From contig NZ_NGUQ01000037.1 in assembly GCF_002179965.1 (NCBI RefSeq), forward strand, positions 124,001-188,000: a DNA stretch of 64,000 nt, read 5' to 3'. This document shows positions 12,101 to 19,106 of the stretch, piece by piece; within the stretch, counting starts at the first letter, position 1; each line of letters begins with the position of its first letter. The translations under genes were made by a program, and so were the position numbers. The DNA comes from Pandoraea sp. PE-S2T-3 (GTDB lineage Bacteria; Pseudomonadota; Gammaproteobacteria; Burkholderiales; Burkholderiaceae). Under the pieces are notes generated by a model. That model searched no databases. It worked only from the letters and a program-made list of their open reading frames with translations, and was not told the origin of the DNA.

Positions 12101-15100
12101 TGCGATGAGCAGTCCGGCCGTAGCACCCAGCCCGGCGACATCGTCGCAGGCGACCATGCTCGCCGCCGGCTCGCGCTCGGCGTCGATCCGGCTGGTGGGC
12201 GGTGCCGACCTCACGTCGGCCGACCAACGCGCACGCCAGAGTACGCGGGCGCTGGCCGGACAAGGTAACGTCACGCTGAGCGATCCGGCGTACAACAGTT
12301 CGCTCGCCGGCAAGTATTTCAGCGTGCTGCGTACCGGCACGGGCACGCTCGATATTCTCGCGGGCGGCAGCTTCAGCGAAGCCACCCCGTATGGCGTCTA
12401 CACGGCGGGCACCACCTCCGCGCCGGTACTCGCCGCCGACGGCTCGAATCCGTACGACCTGCCGGGCGCGGCGAGCGGCGGCGGCCTTCATGTCTGGTAT
12501 CCGGAGCACGGCGGCGACGTGCTGATCGCCGCACAGCAGGACATCACCGGCAACATCCAGATTGCCGACAACAGTCAGCGATACGACGACAGCAACTACA
12601 CGGCGAACTGGCTGTGGCGTCAGGGCGGCAGCGGGGTGACCAGCGATCTGGGCGCATGGGGCATCAATTTCGGTTCGATGGCGGTCATGAGTCAGTGGGA
12701 CCGCGTGCCGAGACTTGTCGGCTTTCAAGGGATCGGCACACTCGGCGGCGGCAATCTGAGCGTGATCGCAGGCCGCAACGCCGGGGTGATGTCGTCGAAC
12801 AGCCCGACGACTTCGCCCGGGCTCGATCTGGCGGTGGCATCGACTGGCCGTGTGCTGGCCGACGGCACCATTGTGCAGACGGGCGGCGGCGATCTGACGG
12901 TGAAGGTCGGCGGCATGCTCAACGGGCGCCCGTCGACGGGGCGCGCCGACGCAGTGTCGGACTATTTCGGCTCGATCACCGATTTGCGCGGAAACACGAC
13001 GATCGATGCGGGTTCTGTCGGCGCGACCGCGCCGTTTGGCAACGGCAGCTACTGGAAGAGTTTCGATCCGCGTGCGATGGATGTGAGCGTCATCAAGGGG
13101 GTAACGCAGACGCGCGGCCCGACGATCATTCCGGGCGACGGCACCGTGAGCGTGACCACGCGCGGCGATCTCGTGATCGGTGGTGTGGGCGACGCGGGCA
13201 TGCAGACGAATCCGGTCATCGACGGTGCCTACTTCACGAACAGCGCCGGGGCGATCGGCAAGGGCGGTGCCACGCAATTCACGCTATGGACACCGTCATC
13301 GGGCATTCGCTTGTTCAGCGCAGGCGGCGACGTGATGCCGCTTCAGGGTGACCAGCAGGGCAATGCCACGACGAACAGTGCCTCAGGCTACTTCCCGGGC
13401 AGCCTGAGTGTGGTGGCCGCCAACGGCGACGTGCGGTTCGCGACGCCGATGGGCCCCTCGGATCCGAACTCCAGCATCGAATTGATTTCGTCACCCGTCG
13501 GTCAGTTGCAGCTTCTGGCCGCAGGCTCGATCTACGGGCAAGGGGCGACGGTTTCGCTGTCGGGGGCCGACATGGGCAGCCTTGCAACGCCACAGCGTCC
13601 GTACTTCCAGACCATCAGCGGTGGCACCTCCAACGCGTCGGCAGATGCGCAGATTCGCCTGATCGCTAACAGCCCGTATGCCTTTGGCGAGGACAACGTC
13701 TCTACGCTGCTTCATGCGAATGACTCGCTGCCCGCGCTGGTCTTCGCGGGCAAGGATATCGACGATCTGAGCATCGGCCAGACGCTCAAGCCGATGGTCG
13801 ATAGCGTTCGCCAATTCTTCCCGACGCACAGCGTCTGGTACGTGGCAGGCAAGCCTTTCCAAGTCATCGCCGGGCGAGATATCGTCGGCGTGGGCACGGT
13901 ACCCGATACGTTCCTGAACGTGTCGGATACCGACATCACGTTGATGCAGGCCGGGCGCGACATCATCTATCAGTCGGCCAATATTGTTGGCCCGGGCGTG
14001 TTGCAAATGCAGGCGGGACGCAATCTGTATCAGGGCTACTACGGTGCGCTCTCCAGCGCGGGCGACGTGGTGCATCCTTCCAATACGAGCGGTGGCGCGG
14101 ACATTTCGGTGCTCGCCGGTGTCGGCGCGAACGGCCCGGATTACGCGAGCTTCGGCAAGCTGTATTTCGACCCGGCCAACCAGTTGGCGAGCGGCACGGT
14201 GCTGGCCGGCAGCGGCAAGGTGGTGCATGCCTATGGTGACGAACTCACGCAATGGCTCAAGCGCCGTTTCGGCTACACCGGCACGTCGGCCGATGCGCTG
14301 GGCTACTTCCTCGCATTGCCGAAGACGCAGCAAGGCGTGTTCGTGCGTGAGGTGTACTTCACCGAGTTGCTGCTGGGCGGTCGCGAGTACAACGACCCGG
14401 CCAGCCCGCGCTACGGCAGCTATCTGCGTGGGCGCGACGCCATCGCCACGTTGTTCCCGGCGACGGATACGCAAGGCAATGCGGTGAACTACAACGGTGC
14501 TATCACGATGTTCAGCAGCATCACCGGCATGAACAACGTGAACGGCGTGAACATCCCGGTGACGACCGACGCTGGTGTGCGCACGAACTTCGGCGGCAAC
14601 ATCCAGATGCTCAACCCGGGCGGCCGCACGCTGGTCGGCGTGGAGGGTGTCACGCCCGGGGCGAGCGCGGGCATCGTCACGCAGGGCGAGGGCGACATTC
14701 AGCTGTACAGCCGCGACAGCATTCTGCTCGGCCTGTCGCGCATCATGACGACCTTCGGCGGCAGCATTCAGGCGTGGTCGGCCGCGGGCGACATCAACGC
14801 GGGGCGCGGCGCGAAGACCACCGTGCTCTACACGCCGCCCAAGCGCGTGTACGACAACGTGGGCGACGTGACGCTCTCCCCGTCGGTGCCGTCGAGCGGT
14901 GCGGGTATCGCCACACTGGCGCCGCTGCCGGAAGTGCCGCCGGGTGATATCGACCTCGTTGCGCCGCTGGGCACGATCGATGCGGGTGAGGCGGGGATTC
15001 GTGTGTCGGGGAATGTGAACTTCGCCGCGCTTCAGGTGGTGAATGCCGCGAACGTGCAGGTGCAGGGTAAGTCCACTGGCCTGCCCGCGATTGCTGCGGT

Positions 15101-15395
15101 CAACGTGGGTGCGCTGACTAACGCGAGCGCGACGGCTGCGCAGGCTGCCACTGCCGCGCAGGATGCCATGGCGCGCGAGCGTGCGGCACAGCGTCAGAAC
15201 ACACCGTCGATTTTCACCATCCGCATGCTGGGCGGCACCGACACGAATGCACCGGCAGCCGATGCGAAGGGGGCGTCACTTCCGCCGCAGGCCCGGGCTT
15301 ACGATGCATCGAGCGCTTTTCAGTTGGTTGGCAATGGGGTGCTTACGGAGGCGCAGAAGATGGAGCTTACGCGCGAGGAGAAATCGCACCTTTGA
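3123..15395 (+). CDS. Giant two-partner-secretion filamentous haemagglutinin-like adhesin (TpsA, DUF3739; PdtA-like)
   Basis: A 4,090-residue exported protein. It has an extended signal peptide: a basic N-region to ~residue 40, a hydrophobic core (PLVQAAALTLLASSAAHA), and predicted cleavage after A58. The TPS secretion domain spans ~145-320, with the hallmark WETFNVGRNTSVNFQQ (~191-206) and LNRNGVIFGG (~239-248; NxNG motif). A very long region of short beta-helix-type repeats rich in Gly/Asn/Ser/Thr follows (for example repeated xLDVSG, GDVTxx, GGxVxL). A DUF3739-like region lies near 3,530-3,650 (ALVFAGKDIDDLSIGQTLKPM...FQVIAGRDIVGVG). The tail (~3,995-4,090) matches the truncated gene at 1-337. 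Proteins of this class, including P. aeruginosa PdtA, are surface adhesins or biofilm factors exported by a TpsB pore. No TpsB is in the window. Its place behind an STN/sigma/FecR module suggests surface-signal control. Confidence 0.92.
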   Translation: MPSNSQPTLLPASSGSQDRDSQRAQPRRRLGRVILNLHRKPLVQAAALTLLASSAAHAQQAFSNAWFGARGAAQATATQTGRLPNGAPVSSLMDPSAQQQQANAQLQTSIANLSTAAQSIAAMQAAQATARDAAASTNATIPDGLSEGGLKVDTNSLTKGWINANAPTQTAANGKTNVNIQQTADKAILNWETFNVGRNTSVNFQQQSDWAVLNRVNDPQARPSQIQGQLHGDGTVLILNRNGVIFGGTSQVDTRNLVVAAARMSDAQFTSGLYGANGTTPSFTDALGKVEVQAGATITTRTPTSVTQGGGYVLLLGKEVSNAGTITTLQGQVAMAAGDSFVIRKGVGTDANTASTTRGNEVSPQFVAQSTAGKVVNTGLLMAPEGDVTMAGRDVQQLGVAVATTTVNTRGTIHLLNSASDTLGKVTMGSGALTSVLIGDNGATALDSQRTAMIQDSAAQDLLRAGASTGLFDNLSKLSDRRDQSRVEIVSGGNVEFQGNSLTLATGGQIAVSATNRSFVGSGAQLDVSGAVGVSLSMDSNNVKVNVQGNEQRDAPGNRDNTALNNANVYIDRRRLIYVPASVGGYANQRWYTGGGLLEVGGYLSNVAHGIGEWAAQGGTVTLGGTEVVTQTGASINLSGGSLNVQTGYLNQSWLKGSDGQIYNVNTAPANLIYTGVYTGFSVEHPRWGTTATESYANPLIAPQRVLQNGYTVGRDAGRLTISAPTAVLEGNVISNVYTGPVQTQARPAGLTDGYSISQFAVARSGSFTLGQYTGVGRTDAFASDVVIGAVDDITSAMKAGDALDAARKNTVWIDAARLNGYGLGEIDLVTRDDIAVNGDLRLANGGRLSLVAPQVDISGNVTVPSGTVNISNLFNQAGNLYPVALMRPDDTSSLTLASGAKIDTRGLWINGTTEPGAMSGAAFLNGGNVTFDATGDVTIADGSVIDVSSGGAILANGKTRGGTGGNVTLIAGDSASNHPITVGALDLNGQIVAYGVNGGGKLTISTPDGILIGNNASLSGGTLAAGTSANVSVKLAQPYTVPAGTPLPFSTIDMHLRLVFDVPTPAPIDVDSGFTGVITGAAWVVPAGVTLMTRRPPGQFGYDYWSTGQTVPAGKDVFGFNGTIPTGTVIPSNVFTSPLPVLPYKVVYTAGTVSNVAVTYPAGAIVPAGTVFAQDVAVLPVPVFNAGGSTGGATFFNAGFASYDINGGQGVRVDNGVTLAPTMPVYRFNAASVNARTGSDPAKVMDLVLPPLFAENAQTDTLTQRGGASIALRSLGRDYQGNPTGSEVSISKGASIVVDPGQSITLDSFSKITVDGSLVAHGGKIALTSEADNVLPSARNFDNSGNNLGWAIWLGPTASLDVSGLGYTATDASGRTYGTVLDGGSIALNGGPSFVIVRPGAELNADGTAVTVNTATVSGQPSNAAGSMMRVSSGGAISLASTSGLLVDGNLHAKSGGAGASGGDLSLSLLTPTFQDRSNAIPDSALVASQFTVTQARGTPVVLAGPQSLAALPFGYATVSADQIKDGGFSSASLLTTDYLIFKGDVTLSLDKSVKLMANAITSSAPFAGTQPATSNNVRIAAPYVSLSGTPAIYQDGYRTGSIGNPDTTDVPTTATFEVDANLIDFQGPISFSANTRYLDASYQWVSTPAAGFRTARFVSQGDIRFLPTPSLDSGTSLVTSWDFDFEAAQVYPGTGAVASITAANSNPNYNGTIRFGRTTDTLPDQPMSVFGTLMMTAPTFEQGGVLRAPFGKIFIGQLMASGRGGAILPQQIDFLPGSVTSVSTDGLTMPYGGTFDGVTYSYNGAALNTTSTVLAGGFTFGGYGIGSGIRIRGSSINVDSGAVLDLSGGGSLTGAGFVSGRGGSVNVLNTPLVNANPTMTLSKAGDKVYAIVPGYTSAYAPVSPENGAGDPAIGQRITIGDGVPGLPAGTYTLLPSNYALLPGAYRVEIGGTGQNLPTSATAAGNGTYLVAGYAGIANTSVRSQLPSTLLVTPGTAVRKYSQFNEQSYSDFLTSQAAQFGGLAPMLPRDGKALDVVLTMPATPATIPTGPVFTFDGTARFSAAPGGIAGQAAVEQVGEITTGTRTAGFAGVSVAAGDLTAMGAPRLSINGYPAFLSSTGYFFFASTGGAPADLYVRDGVNLSAAEIFLVGNNVRVGNNVTLSTIGKGTAPFDTASTGAPYTSSYTVLGLSNGDVEFSGSQSSTGTISIGSGSGLFAEGTLAFSTNGASTLDPSARFGARNILLAVGSLNVGDAAQVAAAGNPAGVLFNQAMLTTLLQGDPSSGAPALQKLTLGAAGAINVFGSSGLDARGSGVNLVLKAPAIYGYGTSGDHATIAADQITWNGVSGTNAPAIAAGGPGTGLGSLSLVAKEIDLGTYVSTDATSVTRTIYGFNNVDLTASDRIVSAGNSALFVYQAPSTQSGDVFGQSGTGGNLTLVTPLVTGSPKSIMRYATAGALNIVAPQGSAPSAATSTIAGAEIDLTGDSVRIGSTVLLPSGKLVVDATHDIMLDGNSRIDLSGQPVQIQNATVYGFGGTAIFSSAQGSFSQAAGGTLDVSAQNANAGEVTMNASQGTLTLDGTLRGSANAGFLSGDFNASAGTFADFAGLNASLNRGGYFDGRSFVQKQGDLVVGDGVRAHNVGISVDAGSLTVNGTIDASGTSPGTIRLSAGNGLTLGGSAVLDAHGKTLQVDSYGAPIEAKNRGHIELTAAGGTMTLSPGATLDLSTPDGRAYGDIVLNAMRTGETSGDIAINAPGPLTIRGAQSIALNGVWTYNLPGGSTISQGTLDTYDTASQTFMNAAAGNGALSARTAGLSAYGSAYHLRPGVQIASVGDLSTIGDIDLSKYRYGPGADRNPNSPTYGAGEPMALVVRAGGNLTVKGSISDGFQASSGAPATYSLIDVTTANGFAKQTGSDGSHAFTYWFNETSDVYFATAWTVPNTAFYNWWTQNWWGPYVDSNGVSYNPGDTIPAGTTISAQNSYGFGFDASNLPQLYAMSSPAVAPSPATSSQATMLAAGSRSASIRLVGGADLTSADQRARQSTRALAGQGNVTLSDPAYNSSLAGKYFSVLRTGTGTLDILAGGSFSEATPYGVYTAGTTSAPVLAADGSNPYDLPGAASGGGLHVWYPEHGGDVLIAAQQDITGNIQIADNSQRYDDSNYTANWLWRQGGSGVTSDLGAWGINFGSMAVMSQWDRVPRLVGFQGIGTLGGGNLSVIAGRNAGVMSSNSPTTSPGLDLAVASTGRVLADGTIVQTGGGDLTVKVGGMLNGRPSTGRADAVSDYFGSITDLRGNTTIDAGSVGATAPFGNGSYWKSFDPRAMDVSVIKGVTQTRGPTIIPGDGTVSVTTRGDLVIGGVGDAGMQTNPVIDGAYFTNSAGAIGKGGATQFTLWTPSSGIRLFSAGGDVMPLQGDQQGNATTNSASGYFPGSLSVVAANGDVRFATPMGPSDPNSSIELISSPVGQLQLLAAGSIYGQGATVSLSGADMGSLATPQRPYFQTISGGTSNASADAQIRLIANSPYAFGEDNVSTLLHANDSLPALVFAGKDIDDLSIGQTLKPMVDSVRQFFPTHSVWYVAGKPFQVIAGRDIVGVGTVPDTFLNVSDTDITLMQAGRDIIYQSANIVGPGVLQMQAGRNLYQGYYGALSSAGDVVHPSNTSGGADISVLAGVGANGPDYASFGKLYFDPANQLASGTVLAGSGKVVHAYGDELTQWLKRRFGYTGTSADALGYFLALPKTQQGVFVREVYFTELLLGGREYNDPASPRYGSYLRGRDAIATLFPATDTQGNAVNYNGAITMFSSITGMNNVNGVNIPVTTDAGVRTNFGGNIQMLNPGGRTLVGVEGVTPGASAGIVTQGEGDIQLYSRDSILLGLSRIMTTFGGSIQAWSAAGDINAGRGAKTTVLYTPPKRVYDNVGDVTLSPSVPSSGAGIATLAPLPEVPPGDIDLVAPLGTIDAGEAGIRVSGNVNFAALQVVNAANVQVQGKSTGLPAIAAVNVGALTNASATAAQAATAAQDAMARERAAQRQNTPSIFTIRMLGGTDTNAPAADAKGASLPPQARAYDASSAFQLVGNGVLTEAQKMELTREEKSHL

Positions 15396-15423
15396 AGCTG
15401 GTGACTTTTCACTGAGAGGTAAT

Positions 15424-15450
15424 GGGGTGGTGTCCGAGACTCACCGCCCC
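15424..15450. terminator. Hairpin between convergent adhesin and ABC genes
   Basis: GGGGTGGTG (15424-15432) can pair with CACCGCCCC (15442-15450), with one G-T wobble and a 9-base loop. It overlaps the stop codon of the ABC ATPase gene. It could act on either converging transcript; no clear T-run is present. Confidence 0.35.
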
Positions 15451-16298
15451 GCCACCCCCGACATCGCATCTCGCGTAAAGCGCCCCAGAAAGGCTTGCGT
15501 ACGCGGATGTTGCGGGGCGCCTAGCACGTCTTCCGGCTTCCCTTGCTCGACCACGCGGCCGCCATCCATGAACACGACGCGGTCGGCGGCGTCGCGAGCA
15601 AAGCCGATCTCGTGCGTCACCACGATCATCGTTTGACCTTGCTCGGCCAATGTGCGCATCGTGTTCAGCACTTCCCCCACGCGTTCCGGATCGAGTGCCG
15701 ACGTCGGCTCGTCGAACAGGATCAGCGACGGGCGAATTGCCAACGCGCGTGCGATCGCCACCCGCTGTTGCTGTCCGCCCGATAACTGGCGCGGATAAGC
15801 ATCGGCCTTTTCGCTCAACCCCACTTGATTTAACAACTCCCGCGCATGTGCCTGTGCCTGCGCAGTCGACTCGCCGTGCACACCGATCGGCGCTTCGGTG
15901 ATGTTTTGCAACACGGTCATGTGCGGGTACAGATTGAAGCTCTGGAACACCATGCCGATGTTGCGACGTTGCTGCGAGATGCCCTGCTGCGTCAACTTGC
16001 GAAGACGCTGGCCTTCGAGCGAAAAGCCGATCTGCTCGTCGCCGACCATAATCACGCCCTGATCGATGGTCTCAAGGTGATTGATACACCGCAGCAGTGT
16101 CGACTTCCCCGAGCCGGACGGGCCGAGCAACACGACCGTCTCGCCACGTGCTACGTCGATATCGATGCCTTTGAGCACTTCGTTGTCGCCAAAGCGCTTG
16201 TGCAGATCACGGATTGTCACCAAAGGCGCGCCCATTGCTGTGTTCGAACGGGCTTGAGAAGTGGCTTGAGAAGTGGCTTGCGTCATGGCTTCGCTCAT
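15441..16298 (-). CDS. Amino-acid ABC transporter ATP-binding protein (GlnQ/HisP type)
   Basis: A 285-residue ATPase of polar amino acid uptake systems. Walker A is GPSGSGKST (~residues 59-67), the Q-loop is [14 protein letters not shown], the signature is LSGGQQQR, and Walker B is [13 protein letters not shown]. The usual H-loop TH-E is present (VVTHEIGFA). The ATG at 16298 follows an AGGAG site and overlaps the permease stop as ATGA, so the importer genes are translationally coupled. Residues 8-15 come from an in-frame 12-bp tandem repeat at 16251-16274, giving ATSQATSQA, an oddity without clear function. It works with the permease at 16295-17245 and the binding protein at 17242-18213. The substrate is unknown; neighbouring amidase genes hint at an amide or amino acid derivative. 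Confidence 0.93.
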   Translation of the reverse strand: MSEAMTQATSQATSQARSNTAMGAPLVTIRDLHKRFGDNEVLKGIDIDVARGETVVLLGPSGSGKSTLLRCINHLETIDQGVIMVGDEQIGFSLEGQRLRKLTQQGISQQRRNIGMVFQSFNLYPHMTVLQNITEAPIGVHGESTAQAQAHARELLNQVGLSEKADAYPRQLSGGQQQRVAIARALAIRPSLILFDEPTSALDPERVGEVLNTMRTLAEQGQTMIVVTHEIGFARDAADRVVFMDGGRVVEQGKPEDVLGAPQHPRTQAFLGRFTRDAMSGVAGR

Positions 16299-17245
16299 CG
16301 GTTTTCTCCTTGTGCCTCGATGGCGTCCGCAGTGAACGGCATCGGCTTGCGTCGCGCGACTTTGCTGACGACGCCGACCTTTGCCTTCGCGCCCATGTCG
16401 CCATAACCGCGCGAGAAGCGCTGCTCCAGTACGCGCTGCCCCAGATTCAGCACCGACGTGATCAGTAAGTACCAAAGCACTGCGACGATCAGCAGCGGTA
16501 CAACTTCGAAGGTGCGGTTGTAGATGGTCTGCGCGGAGTACAGCAGATCGCTCATGGCGATGACGCTCACCAGCGACGTCGCCTTGATCATGCTGATGAG
16601 TTGATTGCCGGCAGGCGGGATGATCGAGCGCATCGCTTGCGGAATCACGATCCTGCGCAGCGCGCGCAGGCGGCTCATGCCGAACGCTTGTGCCGTCTCC
16701 ATCTGCTTCGGGTCGACCGACGACAGCCCCGCGCGAATGATTTCCGCCATGTAGGCCGCCTCGTTCAAGGCGAGACCCGCAATGGCCGCCGTCAACGGCG
16801 TGATCAGATCATTGGTGTTCCATGAATGACCGACGGATTCCCACGGCAGCGTGTAGCCGACCTTCGGAAACAACGTGGACATGTTGTACCAGAAGATCAA
16901 CTGCACCAGCAGCGGCGTGCCGCGGAAAAACCAGATGTACAACGACGAGATACTGCGGGCGAGCGCGTTGTCGGAGATTCGCGCAATCGCCAGCACAAGA
17001 CCGATGACGCTGCCCAGCACCATCGACACGACGGTCAGCGACAACGTGGTCTCCAAGCCGTGCAGGATGGAAGTCTCGTTGAGGTAGTGCCTCACTACTT
17101 CCCACTGGAAGTTGGGGTTCTGCCATACCGCCCACAGCACCTTGGCGGCGACAGCGATCGCAATCAGCCACGAGAGCGTTTTTGCCCATGGGAAGCGGGC
17201 GCGCGCATGACGGACGTCGCGCAAGTTCCAGTCGACGGATTTCAT
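16295..17245 (-). CDS. Amino-acid ABC transporter permease (HisM/GlnP family)
   Basis: A 316-residue inner-membrane protein. A hydrophobic N-terminal segment (~20-42) comes first. The BPD_transp_1 fold starts near GLETTLSLTVVSMVLG (~63) and carries the family loop NEAAYMAEIIRAGLSSVDPKQMETAQAFGMS (~165-195), which is the EAA motif that docks with the ATPase. The C-terminal ~40 residues are basic and cytoplasmic. It overlaps both neighbours by four bases (ATGA), so SBP, permease and ATPase form one tightly coupled operon. The single permease probably works as a homodimer. Confidence 0.93.
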   Translation of the reverse strand: MKSVDWNLRDVRHARARFPWAKTLSWLIAIAVAAKVLWAVWQNPNFQWEVVRHYLNETSILHGLETTLSLTVVSMVLGSVIGLVLAIARISDNALARSISSLYIWFFRGTPLLVQLIFWYNMSTLFPKVGYTLPWESVGHSWNTNDLITPLTAAIAGLALNEAAYMAEIIRAGLSSVDPKQMETAQAFGMSRLRALRRIVIPQAMRSIIPPAGNQLISMIKATSLVSVIAMSDLLYSAQTIYNRTFEVVPLLIVAVLWYLLITSVLNLGQRVLEQRFSRGYGDMGAKAKVGVVSKVARRKPMPFTADAIEAQGENR

Positions 17246-18213
17246 TTGGCCCCCGGTTTGTCGGTGGGCTTACCGCCAGCGGCCGCCAGCTTGCCCGGAA
17301 GGTTCAGGCCGGCCTGCTTGATCATGTTGCCGCTCAACCCCCATTTCTGCATGATCTGCGCGTACGTGCCGTTGTCGATCAGCTTCTGGATGGCGTCCAC
17401 GAGCAACGGGCCGAGCGGTGAATCCTTCTGTACGACAGCGCCCTGAAACAGATCGTGAAAGCCGTTGGCCTGACCCACGCCGCTCAGTTCCAGTTGGCCC
17501 TTCGACTGCTGCACGAAGTAGGTCAGCGGAGCTTGCGACGAGAAGAAGGCGTCAGCGCGGTTCGAGCGGACGGCGAGAATCGACGTCGGCTGATCCGTGT
17601 ACGACAGAATGTTGATGGCCGGTTTGCCCTGCGCCACACATACGTTGGTCTGGTTCTGCATCACCTTCTCGGCCGATCCGGCGGCCATCACGGCGATGCG
17701 CTTGCCGCAGGTGCTGTCGAGCGTGCTGATCTTCTCCGGGTTGCCTTTGGGCACGCCGAACACCACGAACTCCTGCACCCAGTCGACGAAGTCATTGACC
17801 TTCTCGCGATCCGGAAAATCGCCGATCGGGCCGATCGCCAAGTGATACCGGCCGGTTTTCAGTCCACTCAACACGGCAGAAAGTCCGCTGACCGCCTCGT
17901 GCCGCACCTGCACGCCGAACAACTGCCCGAGCGCCAGTACGAGATCGCCGCTGGCCCCGTCAAGCTCGTGTGCCGACTTCACCACCGAGTACGGCGGGAA
18001 CGATCCCTCGTTGACCGACGTCATGAAACCCGCCGTCACGATGCCCTGTGGCAGACGGGCGCGCAGCGCAGGATCGACCTTCTGCACCGGAATCGCCACC
18101 TCGGCGGCTGTCGCTGTCAACGGCACCGTCGCGGTGGCCAACAGCACTGCACTGCCGAGCATGGCGCCGCAAGTCACTCGGCGGACGATCTTGTTCAAAC
18201 GAATCACGTGCAT
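17242..18213 (-). CDS. Amino-acid ABC transporter periplasmic substrate-binding protein
   Basis: A 323-residue secreted solute-binding protein of family 3. Residues 1-37 form a signal peptide (MLGSAVLLATATVPLTATAA). The mature protein shows the two-lobe family signatures: FPPYSVVKSAHELDGASGDLVLALGQLFGVQVR in lobe I, GLKTGRYHLAIGPIGDFPDREKVNDFVDW, and a C-terminal DAIQKLIDNGTYAQIMQKWGL helix. The start at 18213 is chosen for the signal peptide. It is the first gene of the three-gene importer, 70 bases downstream of the amidase gene. The substrate cannot be told from sequence. Confidence 0.92.
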   Translation of the reverse strand: MHVIRLNKIVRRVTCGAMLGSAVLLATATVPLTATAAEVAIPVQKVDPALRARLPQGIVTAGFMTSVNEGSFPPYSVVKSAHELDGASGDLVLALGQLFGVQVRHEAVSGLSAVLSGLKTGRYHLAIGPIGDFPDREKVNDFVDWVQEFVVFGVPKGNPEKISTLDSTCGKRIAVMAAGSAEKVMQNQTNVCVAQGKPAINILSYTDQPTSILAVRSNRADAFFSSQAPLTYFVQQSKGQLELSGVGQANGFHDLFQGAVVQKDSPLGPLLVDAIQKLIDNGTYAQIMQKWGLSGNMIKQAGLNLPGKLAAAGGKPTDKPGAK

Positions 18214-18283
18214 CACGATATGTTTCCCTGAAGTGCCGAACGGAACGTGGAACGTCGGGGGCCGGGCTGCCGGCCGGGCGACC

Positions 18284-19072
18284 TTACAGTTGCGGTGCCG
18301 CGAAGCGACGGTTTTCATTACAAGGCAGCACGCGACGTGCTTCGGCAATACGTGCCGGGTCGATGTCGGCGAACAGCAGCGTCGGCGCTTCGCCGGCACG
18401 GGCAATCGCGACGCCAAGCGGGTCCACCACCATGCTGGCGCCGATGTTGCGCGCGCCGCATTCGCCCGCCGCCACCATGTAGCAGGTGTTCTCCAGCGCG
18501 CGCGCCGTGCACAGCACCTCCCAGTGGGCCTCCTTCATCGGCCCTTTGACCCACGCTGCGGGCAACACGAGCACGTCGGCGCCGTCGAGTGTGAGGCGTC
18601 GCGCCAGCTCCGGGAACCGCACGTCGTAACACGTCATCAGGCCCACCTTCAAACCGCACACGTCGACCAGTGGTGGCACCTCATTACCGGGAATGACGTT
18701 GGTCGATTCCTTCATCGAAAACGCGTCGTACAGGTGGATCTTTTTGTACTCGGCAATGATCTCGCCATTGCGCAGGGCGATCAGGATGTTCCACACCTTG
18801 CCGTCGTGGCTCGCCGGCACGTGCACCGTCATCATCGTCGTCATCTTGCTACCGCGACTCGCTTCACGCAGTGCGGTCACAAACGGCCCATCCAGCGGCT
18901 GCGCAGCGCGGCGTACCAGATCGGGGTCGGCGATGTCGCGCGCCAGTATCCCTTCGGGGAGTACCAGCAGGTCTGCACCGGCGGCCTGCGCCTGCGCCAT
19001 CAGTTGCAGACAGGTCTGTGCGTTGGTGACGGCGTCGGCGGCGACGGCAAATTGTCCAATGGCTGCTTTCAT
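18284..19072 (-). CDS. Carbon-nitrogen hydrolase (nitrilase superfamily amidase)
   Basis: A 262-residue cytoplasmic enzyme with the full catalytic set of the nitrilase superfamily: E40 in LPEG, K111 in YKKIHLYD and C148 in MTCYDVRFPELARRL. It resembles the branch that includes amidases such as deaminated-glutathione amidase and R-amidases, which hydrolyse short amides to acid and ammonia. It has no signal peptide. It sits between an amino-acid-type ABC importer and a Pht5-like protein, all on the minus strand, suggesting it processes an imported amide. Family is certain; exact substrate is not. Confidence 0.88.
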   Translation of the reverse strand: MKAAIGQFAVAADAVTNAQTCLQLMAQAQAAGADLLVLPEGILARDIADPDLVRRAAQPLDGPFVTALREASRGSKMTTMMTVHVPASHDGKVWNILIALRNGEIIAEYKKIHLYDAFSMKESTNVIPGNEVPPLVDVCGLKVGLMTCYDVRFPELARRLTLDGADVLVLPAAWVKGPMKEAHWEVLCTARALENTCYMVAAGECGARNIGASMVVDPLGVAIARAGEAPTLLFADIDPARIAEARRVLPCNENRRFAAPQL

Positions 19073-19106
19073 CAGCGTCTCTCGATAGTCGGTTCGGGGG
19101 CAGGGC

